A stretch of 64,000 nucleotides of DNA from Luteolibacter sp. SL250 (GCF_026625605.1 NZ_CP113054.1:4340001-4404000); one strand, 5' to 3'; counted from the first letter of the stretch, positions 8,541 through 16,411 are shown. The notes: generated from the letters alone by a model not told the origin. Made by a program: numbers and translations.

Positions 8541-8682
8541 CGCGGCGAATCCCGTGAGAGATTCGGCGGGGAGGACGCCATCAGTCGCACGACGACACAG
8601 CGGATGGATGCCGTCCATTCCCGGATGAAGCTGGAAAGGCGGATGCCATTCACCCCGCCGAAAGTCTCACGACTTCCGCTAC
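8541..8682. repeat. Class-A hairpin repeats, copies 2 and 3 (head-to-head pair)
   Basis: Copy 2 (8541-8569, plus orientation) has the stem CGAATCCC-GTGA-GAGATTCG with a single C/A mismatch. Copy 3 (8655-8682) is inverted and has CGAAAGTC-TCAC-GACTTCCG, again with one mismatch. The spacer between them (about 85 bp) contains several GGATG/CATCC words and no coding sequence. The pair occupies most of the 261-bp gap between the orphan gene and the next secreted protein. Confidence 0.82.
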
Positions 8683-8761
8683 CAGAATTGACGAATCCAC
8701 GCCGCTACCCTTGAAAATCCCCTGAATAGCGGAACCACCTGCCGCGTCTGATCACGTTGCC

Positions 8762-9502
8762 ATGAAAACCGTCGCACGCATGCTCCTCACCGCCAGCCTG
8801 CTCCAGCCGGTCCTCCTCGCGCAGACGTCCACGGCACCAGACACCCCGCCCCGACCAAATCCGGTCCCCGGAGCGGCCGTCCAACAGTTAAAGGTGCTGC
8901 AACCGGGCACGGCCCTGCCGATCCGGCTGGTGCTGGACGAAGCGCCGAAGTTCTCCACCTTCACCGCCGCGGATCTGAAGTTCCTCCTGCCCCAACCACA
9001 GCAGGACCTGCGTTGGTCGAAGTCCTTGGAAAGCGCCGGCCCGCTTGCCCTCACGTTTGCCTCGAAGGACAAGGCAGCGCCTCCCGTCTCCGTCACCCAG
9101 TTCAGCATCAGCTTCCGGGCTGTGGATCTCACGCCCCGCGGCGAGTATTATCCGGAGGCACACCCCGTGGGGCCGGAGACCCCGGTCAAGGGTGCCTACA
9201 TCAATGGTTCCCTGCCCGGCGGCGAAGTGCCCGCACTGCTGGCCTATTTCAAGATTCCATCCGAACGCGCGGAAATCTGGATCAAGAATGAATTCTGGAA
9301 GGACGGCGGTCCGCTGAAGCTCACCGGGGAAGTCCCCGGCGGCAGGGTCACCCTCACCCTGGGAGGAAACCCCCAGGACGAGACGAGGAACTGGGTGCAG
9401 ATCCAGATCAAATGGCTGGAGGACCCCTCTCCCAACAGCATCCCCCCAGGCGATCCCGAAAGGGCGCCGCGCCCAAGGGTCGTGCCGCCCTCGGGACAAT
9501 AG
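8762..9502 (+). CDS. Secreted hypothetical protein
   Basis: A 246-residue protein that I do not recognise. Residues 1-20 form a signal peptide (MKTVARMLLTASLLQPVLLA) followed by a Pro/Thr-rich linker (TSTAPDTPPRPNPVPG). The remainder is mixed beta structure without cysteines; a Leu-rich segment LPIRLVLDEAPKFSTF and repeated G-G turns (GSLPGGEVPALLAYF, GEVPGGRVTLTLGG) point to a beta-sandwich-like fold. The C-terminus is proline-rich. It is followed by the convergent gene at 9576, with a 19-nt near-perfect palindrome (GGATGCCAT-C-ATGGCATCC, 9568-9586) at the junction that could help termination. Confidence 0.72.
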   Translation: MKTVARMLLTASLLQPVLLAQTSTAPDTPPRPNPVPGAAVQQLKVLQPGTALPIRLVLDEAPKFSTFTAADLKFLLPQPQQDLRWSKSLESAGPLALTFASKDKAAPPVSVTQFSISFRAVDLTPRGEYYPEAHPVGPETPVKGAYINGSLPGGEVPALLAYFKIPSERAEIWIKNEFWKDGGPLKLTGEVPGGRVTLTLGGNPQDETRNWVQIQIKWLEDPSPNSIPPGDPERAPRPRVVPPSGQ

Positions 9503-9575
9503 GAATCACCCAAGGGCATCTGACATCCAGCATAGCTTCAGACGCCATCCATCATGACACAGGAACCGGATGCCA

Positions 9576-10787
9576 TCATGGCATCCTGACCGCATCGAGG
9601 AGAAGATCGATCTTTTCCGGGGGTATCTCCCACTTCGTCATCATGCTCTTCAGGTAATCCGTCTGCTTCAGTCCCCGCAGGCGGGAAATGATCGCTATTT
9701 TTTCCTCCGTCGGCAGGTCCGCCAATACTTCGAAGTTCCGTGGTGTGGTGGAAGCGGTGGCTTGGATTGCTTCATAACGAAGTTCATTTGCCGTGGCCGT
9801 ATCGGTCACTCCGTTGATGACGCTCACCAGACTTCCCGGACTGTTGATGATTCCGGACATTTCCAGAAATGCCCTTCTTCCCGCCGGGGCCAGGGATGAG
9901 ATTTTCCGCCCTACCCATTCATTCGTCGCGGTGGCCCCCCATCGATCCACCAACCGCTCCGTGAGGTCATGGAACTGGAACCGACGGCCATCACCCACCA
10001 TTGAGGATATGTATGAAAACGCGGCATCGGGATCCTTCACCGCCCATTGGCTCAATGGACTGCTCAGTTCATAGGGCCACTCACCCTGTCCATTTTTCGC
10101 ACTCTCCGCCAGACCGTCCAACATCGCGGCATAGTCGAAACCGTCCGGATAAACCACATTCACGCCCGTGATTCCATTCGTTTCGTTACGGGGAATCCGC
10201 CGTTGCAGATCCAGCAACGCCTGAGGTCCGTTGGCCACCGCTTCGCCACAAAGTTTGGTGATGAGGGCCAGGATCTTTCCTTCGGCGAGCGTATGGGTCA
10301 CCTTCTCCTGTTCGGCGTAGATACCAAAGGCCCTGTGGGGATCACCATCAGCAAGGGCCGCGGCGATGTAGGTCAACCCCACTTCCCTTTGCTGGGGATG
10401 GCGGAGCCCTCTGGCCCATGAAAGGGCCGCCTCCGGATCATCAAGCGCCCACTCACCAATCAGAGCCTCCAATTTCGCCCGGTCGGCGGCTGACAGATCC
10501 CCCCATACCCCGGTCATCACCCCGTTGATCACCACCCGCAATTCTCCAGGCGGAATCTCGCCTGCAACTTGAGTCGGCCCGGCTCCATCCAGCCGGTCCA
10601 TCCACCTGGCCACCAACTTTTCGGTTTCATCGATGTCTTCCCTCCGCCGGTCTCTCGATGGGCTGCCGGCATTTGCGATGCTATTCGGAGCATTGCTTTC
10701 ATCAACCATCAGTGAATGTGTGCCCCATCCTGCGAGATAGCTGAAAGCACAGCCCGCCAGAACGATGGCCACGGATCGTGAATTCAT
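9576..10787 (-). CDS. Membrane-anchored or lipid-anchored repeat protein of unknown function
   Basis: About 403 residues, N-terminal hydrophobic stretch SVAIVLAGCAFSYLAG followed by a soluble helical region. LAGC could be a lipobox, but the hydrophobic core is short, so a simple membrane anchor is also possible. The soluble part contains recurrent W-A/DP-A blocks (DPEAALSWARGL, DPHRAFGIYAEQ, DPDAAFSYISSM) characteristic of helical repeat proteins common in Verrucomicrobia. I chose the ATG at 10785-10787 because TAGGAT lies at a suitable distance; ATGs at 10794-10796 and further upstream are alternatives. The gene starts 80 bp downstream of the murQ-fusion stop on the same strand. Confidence 0.68.
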   Translation of the reverse strand: MNSRSVAIVLAGCAFSYLAGWGTHSLMVDESNAPNSIANAGSPSRDRRREDIDETEKLVARWMDRLDGAGPTQVAGEIPPGELRVVINGVMTGVWGDLSAADRAKLEALIGEWALDDPEAALSWARGLRHPQQREVGLTYIAAALADGDPHRAFGIYAEQEKVTHTLAEGKILALITKLCGEAVANGPQALLDLQRRIPRNETNGITGVNVVYPDGFDYAAMLDGLAESAKNGQGEWPYELSSPLSQWAVKDPDAAFSYISSMVGDGRRFQFHDLTERLVDRWGATATNEWVGRKISSLAPAGRRAFLEMSGIINSPGSLVSVINGVTDTATANELRYEAIQATASTTPRNFEVLADLPTEEKIAIISRLRGLKQTDYLKSMMTKWEIPPEKIDLLLDAVRMP

Positions 10788-10867
10788 TCGGGTCATCCTA
10801 CCAGCGTTCGCCATCGTGGCAAGAATCCGCCCCCAAATGTCTGTCGCACTCCGCTCCAGCGAATCTC

Positions 10868-12676
10868 TCAATCAGATCTGCCACTATCCAACCGCTCCAC
10901 CGCGTCCCGGACGACCCAGCCGCTTTCCTCCAAAGCACGCCGCGCCGTTTCCCCGTCGCAGGAAACGAGTTCCGTCACCAGCCTCACGGCGCGGTCGCGG
11001 AGCTTCGTGTTGCTGGGGTTGAGGTCGATCATCAGGTTGCCGCGGACCTTTCCGGTGCGGACCATCGCCAGGGTGGTGAGGGTGTTGAGGAAAACCTTCG
11101 TGGCGGTGCCCGCCTTCATGCGGGTGGAGCCGGTCAGCGGTTCCGGCCCTGTGTTCACCAAAATGAGACGGTCAGGCCGGTGGGCGTCCGGCACCTGCAG
11201 CCCCGGATGGAATGCCAGCAGCGCCGTCACCGCGCCGAGACGCCGCGCCTCCTCCAGCGCACCCCATACATATGGCGTGCGCCCGCTGGCGGCGATGCCC
11301 AGAATGACATCCCCCTGACCCACGCCGCGGAATCGCACGGCCTCCGCGCCTTCCGCCTCCTGGTCCTCCGCGCCTTCCACCGCGCTCCATAGGGCGCGGC
11401 GTCCCCCTGCCATGATGCCCTGCACCAGCTCCGGCGGCACTCGGAAAGTGGGCGGGCATTCACTGGCATCCAGCACGCCCAGCCGTCCGCTGGTCCCGGC
11501 CCCGACATAGAACAGACGACGCCCCGCGCGGAACGCCTCCACCGTGTGGGAAATCATCCATTCCAGATCCGCCGCGTGCGGCTTGAGCGCATCCACCGCC
11601 GCCGCGTTCTCCTCGATCAGCAGGCCGATCGCGTCCGCCAGCGGCATGGAGTCCAGCTCCATGGTGCGCGGGTTCCGCCACTCCGTCGGGGCGGAGGCCA
11701 TCTGGGAAAGCGCGATCAACGGACCGGATTCCCGTGCAAGTGGCGGAGTTGAAATCTTTTCCCGAACGGGCAGCGCACGGGCCAACGCCAGCGCGCCCTG
11801 CACACCTTCGCCCACCAGCTTCACCACCTGGCTGCCTTCCCATTGCTCACCCAACCGTCGTCCTACTCCGGCGGCGAAGGCGGGTTGCTTGAGCAACACA
11901 CTGCCCGCCAGGACGAACTGCACCGGCTTTCCTTTCCGTGACAGACGCTCCGCGCAATGCACCGCCATGTCCGCCAGCTTGTCCGCGGCATCATGCAGCA
12001 CCTGCTTTGCCAGCGCATCGCCTTCCTCCGCCTTGCGGAAAACCGTCACTGCCAGCGCGGCGATCTCATGCTTCTCCGCCTCCTGGATCCACGGGATGAG
12101 ATCGTCCGGCTCGTTGAGCTGCAGGGCGGCCAGCACCGCGTGCCCCAGCGCGGGAAAGCGCCCATCCACATCGAACTGATAGACGACGTTCCGCAGCGCG
12201 CCCAAGGAGATGTCGCAGGCGCTGCCACGGTCCCCGAGGATGTGCCCCCTGCCGCCGAATTTCACGACCTTTTCCCCCGCATCACGCCCATACGCGCAGG
12301 AGCCCGTGCCGCTCAGCAACAGGACACGAGCGTCCACCCCCGCAGGCCATTCCCCGGCGGCGGTCAGCGCCGTCTCCAGGTCGTTCGTCGCTTGGAAAGG
12401 GGTTTCCGGCCAGACCACCCGCGCGATGGCATCCACCCGCCGCCGGTCCTGCTCGTTCCGCAGGCCCGCCATGCCGGCACCGATGGCGGAGACTTCGCCC
12501 GTCCGTGCCTTGATCTCGAGAAAGAACCGCTCCAGCTCCCCATCGGTCGAAAGCAGCACGTTGGCCGGCCCCAGCTCGAAACGATCCACCTGCCGCCCGG
12601 CTCCGTCCTCCACCATCACGGTGGTGTGGGTAGCCCCGGTCTCGATCCCCAGATAAGTATGCCCCGCGACAGTCAT
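10868..12676 (-). CDS. murQ: Bifunctional BadF/BcrA-type sugar kinase - MurNAc-6-phosphate etherase fusion
   Basis: Predicted two-step cytoplasmic enzyme for peptidoglycan recycling, about 602 residues. The N-terminal half (about 1-290) is a BadF/BadG-type ATPase/sugar kinase with phosphate motifs YLGIETGATHT and LLSGTGSCAYG. The C-terminal half (about 310-602) is MurQ: it begins TEWRNPRTMELDSM and has the SIS-domain signature GAGTSGRLGVLDASECPPTF and EGAEDQ, which hold the two glutamates known to be catalytic in E. coli MurQ. By family knowledge, MurK of Clostridium is such a kinase acting on MurNAc and GlcNAc beside MurQ; here both are in one chain, so MurNAc could be converted to GlcNAc-6-phosphate and lactate without release. 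The ATG at 12674-12676 has GGAG 9 bases upstream; in-frame ATGs at 12691 and 12739 are alternatives. Confidence 0.88.
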   Translation of the reverse strand: MTVAGHTYLGIETGATHTTVMVEDGAGRQVDRFELGPANVLLSTDGELERFFLEIKARTGEVSAIGAGMAGLRNEQDRRRVDAIARVVWPETPFQATNDLETALTAAGEWPAGVDARVLLLSGTGSCAYGRDAGEKVVKFGGRGHILGDRGSACDISLGALRNVVYQFDVDGRFPALGHAVLAALQLNEPDDLIPWIQEAEKHEIAALAVTVFRKAEEGDALAKQVLHDAADKLADMAVHCAERLSRKGKPVQFVLAGSVLLKQPAFAAGVGRRLGEQWEGSQVVKLVGEGVQGALALARALPVREKISTPPLARESGPLIALSQMASAPTEWRNPRTMELDSMPLADAIGLLIEENAAAVDALKPHAADLEWMISHTVEAFRAGRRLFYVGAGTSGRLGVLDASECPPTFRVPPELVQGIMAGGRRALWSAVEGAEDQEAEGAEAVRFRGVGQGDVILGIAASGRTPYVWGALEEARRLGAVTALLAFHPGLQVPDAHRPDRLILVNTGPEPLTGSTRMKAGTATKVFLNTLTTLAMVRTGKVRGNLMIDLNPSNTKLRDRAVRLVTELVSCDGETARRALEESGWVVRDAVERLDSGRSD

Positions 12677-12762
12677 TCCGCCTTTCTCCATACCATACCT
12701 TTCAAACCCGGGATACGATTCCCCATTTTCTTTTTCCACGGATTGGTGAAAGGTTCTCCATC

Positions 12763-13476
12763 ATGGATTGGAACACCTTCGCCGGAGACCTGGATGCGGA
12801 AATCCTCATGCGGCTGGGTCTGGCCCTGGTTGCGGGTCTTGTCATCGGCATCGAGCGGGAGTCCCATGGGCGTGCGGCCGGTCTCCGCACCACCCTGCTG
12901 GTCACCCTTTCCTCCGCCGCGGCGATGATCGTGTCCGATGCCTTCTATCAGGACAGTTTCGCCCAGCAGGGCCCGTCGAGCTGGCACCCGGACCCGGCAC
13001 GGCTGGCGGCGGGCATCCTGGCGGGCATGGGCTTCCTCGGCGCCGGTGTCATCGTTCACCAGCGGGACCACATCGTGCAGGGCGTCACCACCGCCGCGAC
13101 GCTCTGGTTCGCCGCCATCATCGGTTTGGCACTCGGTGCAGGATCTCTGGGGGTCGGCATCGTCTCCACCGTGCTGGCGTTGATCATCCTCGGGTTGGTA
13201 CCGCGTTTTGAAAACCGGATGGAGAACGACTGGTACTCCGATCTCAGCGTCTCCTTCGGCAGCAACGACTCCGACATCACCAACACAACCAGGCTCCTGG
13301 AGTCGATGAACCTGAAGATCAAAGGCATCGACTGGAAGGAGGACCTGGCCGCCAACGACCGCCGCGTCACCTTCCACGTGAAGCACAAGAAAGGCGAACG
13401 GCTCACCCTGCCTGCGCGCGTCATCACCGCCCTGCGCATGCTGCCGGATGTGAAGACCGTCCATTGGCATGGTTGA
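12763..13476 (+). CDS. MgtC/SapB-family membrane protein
   Basis: Inner-membrane protein of 237 residues. It has four to five membrane helices in the first 145 residues with the family hallmarks LRLGLALVAGLVIGIERE-like (here LALVAGLVIGIERESHG), GLRTTLLVTLSSA and AAGILAGMGFLGAGVIV. A soluble C-terminal ACT-like domain follows (about 150-237, SVSFGSNDSDIT...). MgtC family members are linked to magnesium homeostasis and, in pathogens, survival at low magnesium; no magnesium-sensing leader is visible in the 86-bp gap to the divergent murQ fusion. The following MATE gene begins 74 bp downstream and may be co-transcribed. Confidence 0.88.
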   Translation: MDWNTFAGDLDAEILMRLGLALVAGLVIGIERESHGRAAGLRTTLLVTLSSAAAMIVSDAFYQDSFAQQGPSSWHPDPARLAAGILAGMGFLGAGVIVHQRDHIVQGVTTAATLWFAAIIGLALGAGSLGVGIVSTVLALIILGLVPRFENRMENDWYSDLSVSFGSNDSDITNTTRLLESMNLKIKGIDWKEDLAANDRRVTFHVKHKKGERLTLPARVITALRMLPDVKTVHWHG

Positions 13477-13550
13477 GGGGCAACGGCAGTCTTGCTACAC
13501 GATTGATCTTGCGCCGCGTCAGCGGATCGGCGAAATCCCGCGTCCGCCGC

Positions 13551-14957
13551 ATGGAACCGTCTTCCACCGAAAACATGTCCCTGGGGCGTGTGATCCTTGA
13601 GTCGCTCAAGGGAAAGCACCACGACTTCACCACCGCTCCGCTGAACCGCGCCGTTCTGCTCCTCGCGGTCCCGATGGTGCTGGAGATGATCATGGAGTCC
13701 CTCTTCGCGGTGGTGGATGTTTTCTGGGTCTCCCACCTCGGCAGTGACGCCATCGCGGTGGTCGGCCTGACGGAGTCTGTCATGTCCCTCATCTATGCGG
13801 TGGCCATCGGTATCTCCTTCGCCGCGACGTCCATGGTTTCGCGCCGGATCGGTGAGCAGGATCCGGAACAGGCGGCCCGGACCGCCGGGCAGATCCTGTT
13901 GCTGGGTGCGACGGTATCGGCCGCGCTCGGCGTCGTGCTGGCCATTTTCGCAGGGGAGATCCTCGGGCTGATGGGGGCGTCCGATTCCGTCATCCGGATG
14001 GGCACGGATTTCGCCCGGATCATGCTGGGCGGGAACATCACCGTGTTCCTGATCTTCCTGATCAACGCCGCCTTCCGCGGCGCGGGTGACGCGGTCATCG
14101 CCATGCGCACGCTGTGGCTGGCCAACGCGCTGAACATCGTGCTGGGGCCGTGTTTCATCTTCGGCTGGGGGCCGTTTCCGGAAATGGGCCTCACCGGCGC
14201 GGCGGTGGCCACCAACATCGGCCGGGGCACGGGTGTGCTCTACCAGCTCTGGCATCTGGCCGGCCACCACAGCAGGCTGAAGGTCCGTCTTTCCCATCTG
14301 CTGCCGGACACCGCCATCCTGCTCGCCATCGTCCGGCTGGCGAAAAACGGCGTCGCCCAGTTGCTCATCAGCACGACGAGCTGGGTAGGGCTGTTCAAGA
14401 TCCTGGCGATGTTCGGCAGCACCACGTTGGCGGGCTACACCATCGCCATCCGCATCGTCATCTTCGCGTTGATGCCCGCGTGGGGTCTGGCCAACGCGGG
14501 TTCCACGCTGGTCGGCCAGAACCTCGGTGCGGAGCAACCGGACCGGGCGGAAAGGGCGGTGAAGATCGCCACCCGCTTCAACATGCTGTTCCTCGGCGTG
14601 GTGGGCCTGGTCTTCGTGGTCTTCTCAAAGCCTCTCATCGGCATCTTCACCCAGGATCCGGAGGTCGCGCGGCAGGGCACGCAGGCGCTGTGGATCATCA
14701 GCCTGGCATTCCCGCTCTATGCGGCGGGTATGTGCATGGAGGGCGCATTCAACGGAGCGGGTGACACGTGGACGCCCACCCGGCTGAACTTCTTCTGCTT
14801 CTGGGCGGGCCAGGTACCACTCGCATGGATCCTGGCGAAGCCGCTCGGATTCGGTCCCGTCGGCGTCTTCGTCGCCGTCCCCATCTCGTTCTCGGTTCTC
14901 GCCATCTGGAGCCTGGTCTTGTTCCGCAAGGGGCGCTGGAAGACCCAGGTGGTTTGA
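13551..14957 (+). CDS. MATE-family multidrug/metabolite efflux transporter
   Basis: Twelve-helix inner-membrane antiporter of about 468 residues, typical length for NorM/DinF-type proteins. Hydrophobic segments are regularly spaced, in two related halves; motifs include LAVPMVLEMIMESLFAVVDV, DFARIMLGGN and LVGQNLGAEQPDRAE. The direct substrate is unknown; the family uses sodium or proton gradients to expel cations and small molecules. Start: the ATG at 13551 or the ATG at 13575 (MSLGRVILES); neither has a strong ribosome-binding site, and an upstream in-frame ATG at 13464 overlaps mgtC and would add a basic non-conserved extension. Confidence 0.88.
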   Translation: MEPSSTENMSLGRVILESLKGKHHDFTTAPLNRAVLLLAVPMVLEMIMESLFAVVDVFWVSHLGSDAIAVVGLTESVMSLIYAVAIGISFAATSMVSRRIGEQDPEQAARTAGQILLLGATVSAALGVVLAIFAGEILGLMGASDSVIRMGTDFARIMLGGNITVFLIFLINAAFRGAGDAVIAMRTLWLANALNIVLGPCFIFGWGPFPEMGLTGAAVATNIGRGTGVLYQLWHLAGHHSRLKVRLSHLLPDTAILLAIVRLAKNGVAQLLISTTSWVGLFKILAMFGSTTLAGYTIAIRIVIFALMPAWGLANAGSTLVGQNLGAEQPDRAERAVKIATRFNMLFLGVVGLVFVVFSKPLIGIFTQDPEVARQGTQALWIISLAFPLYAAGMCMEGAFNGAGDTWTPTRLNFFCFWAGQVPLAWILAKPLGFGPVGVFVAVPISFSVLAIWSLVLFRKGRWKTQVV

Positions 14958-15060
14958 TTCCAGATCAGCTGCGGCACGCTCTTTTGCACCAGTTCCCTGC
15001 AGAATGATGCATGTTGCACTCATTCCGGGAGTGTCCTTCCTGCACGGGGGAAATACCGAT

Positions 15061-15085
15061 GATGTAGGGTATCCCTACGTACATC
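15061..15085. promoter_or_regulatory. Palindrome upstream of the CsbD cassette (candidate operator)
   Basis: The 25 bases form an interrupted palindrome: GATGTAGGG, TAT, then CCCTAC, GT, ACATC. The inner GTAGGG-TAT-CCCTAC is perfect (6 bp), and the outer GATGT/ACATC arms pair if the inserted bases are allowed. It lies about 87 bp before the CsbD start in a 214-bp gap with no other signal. Location and symmetry suggest a binding site for a stress regulator; the regulator is unknown. Confidence 0.4.
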
Positions 15086-15171
15086 AGGAGTTGCGGGCGA
15101 TGGCATGAGTGGAATCCAGCAGATGGCACGATCCCTGATAATAAATCCCTATAACCCCAACCCACAGAACC

Positions 15172-15363
15172 ATGAACAAATTTACACTTAAAGGAGACTG
15201 GAACATTGCCAAAGGAAAACTGAAGCAGCGCTGGGCGTCGCTCACCGACGATGATCTCCAATACACCGAAGGACTCGGCGACGAGCTGGTCGGCCGCATC
15301 CAGAAACGCACCGGTGAAACCCGCGAAGCGGTCGAACAGGCCCTGCGCGACGCGGATCGTTGA
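15172..15363 (+). CDS. CsbD-family stress-response protein
   Basis: Small acidic/basic helical protein of 63 residues. It matches the CsbD family throughout: start MNKFTLKGDWNIAKGKLKQRW and ..LTDDDLQYTEGLGDELVGRIQ.. then KRTGETREAVEQAL. CsbD proteins are induced by general stress in Bacillus (sigma-B regulon) and many other bacteria; the molecular function is not established. It is the first gene of a cassette with a DUF3309 protein (39 bp later) and a small lipoprotein, followed by a terminator at 15797. AAAGGAG lies inside the coding start rather than upstream; the ATG at 15172 is the only reasonable start. Confidence 0.93.
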   Translation: MNKFTLKGDWNIAKGKLKQRWASLTDDDLQYTEGLGDELVGRIQKRTGETREAVEQALRDADR

Positions 15364-15402
15364 TTTCCGCTCATCAACTGAAACCCTCAGCCACCCGCCG
15401 CC

Positions 15403-15558
15403 ATGTTAGGAACCATCCTGTTGATACTGCTCATCCTGCTGCTCATCGGAGCACTTCCGACATGGGGTCACAGCCGTGAGTGGGGCTACGGCCCCACGGG
15501 CGGCCTCGGCCTCGTGCTGATCATCGTGATCATTCTCGTCCTCATGGGCAAAATCTGA
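15403..15558 (+). CDS. DUF3309 small membrane protein
   Basis: A 51-residue double-span membrane protein. It begins MLGTILLILLILLLIGALP, continues with the family's conserved TWGHSREWGYGPTGGLG turn, and ends in a second hydrophobic helix (LVLIIVIILVLMGKI). This is the whole length of the family. DUF3309 proteins are often next to CsbD and other stress genes; the function is unknown. It is placed between csbD and the lipoprotein gene, with a spacing of 39 and 16 bp, so the three are probably one transcript. Confidence 0.9.
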   Translation: MLGTILLILLILLLIGALPTWGHSREWGYGPTGGLGLVLIIVIILVLMGKI

Positions 15559-15574
15559 TCTCCCACACCAACCT

Positions 15575-15772
15575 ATGAAAACCACCATCCTGATGTCCGC
15601 CCTCGCCTTCTGTGCGATCGCTCCAATGATGACCTCCTGCCGCGAAAAAGGACCGGCGGAGAAAATCGGCGAGAGCATCGACAAAGCCGGAGAGGATATC
15701 AAAGACGCCGTTGATCCCAAAGGCCCGGTCGAGAAGGCCGGCGAAAAAGTGGACAAAGCTCTGGGCAACTGA
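15575..15772 (+). CDS. Small lipoprotein with helical charged repeat
   Basis: A 65-residue predicted lipoprotein. The signal peptide MKTTILMSALAFCAIAPMM is followed by the lipobox TSC (Cys about residue 22). The mature 43 residues are Lys/Glu-rich and contain two similar units (EKIGESIDKAGEDIKDAVD and VEKAGEKVDKALGN), which suggests an amphipathic helix as in apolipoprotein-like or Lpp-like proteins. It is last in the CsbD cassette, 25 bp before the terminator. The divergent-facing lipoprotein at 15858 has a related composition, with KAxExxxxA helix repeats. Confidence 0.75.
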   Translation: MKTTILMSALAFCAIAPMMTSCREKGPAEKIGESIDKAGEDIKDAVDPKGPVEKAGEKVDKALGN

Positions 15773-15796
15773 TTCCACCCGGAAAACCATAACAGG

Positions 15797-15831
15797 AAAG
15801 CCCCGCACGGATCACCGTGCGGGGCTTTTTT
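15797..15831 (+). terminator. Rho-independent terminator after the CsbD cassette
   Basis: A perfect 11-bp stem (GCCCCGCACGG, 15800-15810; CCGTGCGGGGC, 15815-15825) with loop ATCA is followed by six T (15826-15831). It is preceded by AAA, so it could also work weakly for the convergent lipoprotein gene at 15858-16268. Confidence 0.93.
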
Positions 15832-15857
15832 CGGTCCGGAGTGAACCGATTCCCGGC

Positions 15858-16268
15858 TTATTGTCCTTCCAGGGCCTTCGCGGCTTTCTCCTGGGCTTCC
15901 TTGATGGCCTTCTGCGCTTCTTCGACGTTGTTGCCCGCGTTCTTGATCGCCTCGGCGGCCTGCTTCTGGGCGTCTTCGATCGCCTTCTTCTGCTCCGGCG
16001 TCAGGTTCTCATACTGCTTCTGGGCATCGGCGACGGCCTGCTTCTGCTCCGGGGTCAGGTTTTCGAGCTGCTTCTGGGCTTCCTTCTGGGCGGCTTCGAG
16101 CTGCTGCTTCTGCTCCTCCGTGAGGTTGCCGCTGTCGACGGCTTTCTCCACGGCTTCCTTGAGATCATCCTTCGCCTTGTCCACGGCCTGTTCGGTTTCC
16201 GTTTTCTTCTCGCAGGCGACGAGAACGAAAGGAAGGGCGAGGGCGGAGATCCAGAGTTTGGTTTTCAT
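15858..16268 (-). CDS. Coiled-coil lipoprotein with LTPEQK repeats
   Basis: A 136-residue predicted lipoprotein with signal MKTKLWISALALPFVLVAC and the lipobox LVAC at about residue 19. The mature part is almost entirely Ala/Glu/Lys/Gln helix: a heptad-like pattern with two near-identical LTPEQK units (ENLTPEQKQAVADAQKQ and ENLTPEQKKAIEDAQKQ) and a variant LTEEQKQQLEAAQKE. This predicts a long coiled coil, perhaps spanning the periplasm. Function is unknown. The ATG at 16266-16268 starts an ideal signal peptide; the frame is open about 20 codons upstream but that part is not lipoprotein-like. Convergent with the CsbD cassette. Confidence 0.8.
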   Translation of the reverse strand: MKTKLWISALALPFVLVACEKKTETEQAVDKAKDDLKEAVEKAVDSGNLTEEQKQQLEAAQKEAQKQLENLTPEQKQAVADAQKQYENLTPEQKKAIEDAQKQAAEAIKNAGNNVEEAQKAIKEAQEKAAKALEGQ

Positions 16269-16411
16269 GGTGTTTTGGGGTCTTTGGTTGGGACAGACGA
16301 GCAATCTAACAAATGCGTATTTTGTCAATACATTGTATCATCCAATCTAACAGAGAATGGAAAACACCCCAACGTCTCGTCTCGCGTGTGGGCCGCGTCA
16401 AGGGGGGATGA

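Noticed and set aside
7910..8682. CRISPR array
   Set aside because: The repeats are few, alternate in orientation, are separated by irregular distances and contain internal symmetry; no cas genes are in the window.
9568..9586. Palindrome GGATGCCAT-C-ATGGCATCC as an intrinsic terminator
   Set aside because: The symmetry is perfect, but it is not followed by a T run and overlaps the stop codon region of the minus-strand gene, so it is only noted in the gene entries.
12677..12762. Magnesium-sensing leader or riboswitch upstream of the MgtC-like gene
   Set aside because: The divergent gap is only 86 bp and holds no stable structure resembling an M-box.
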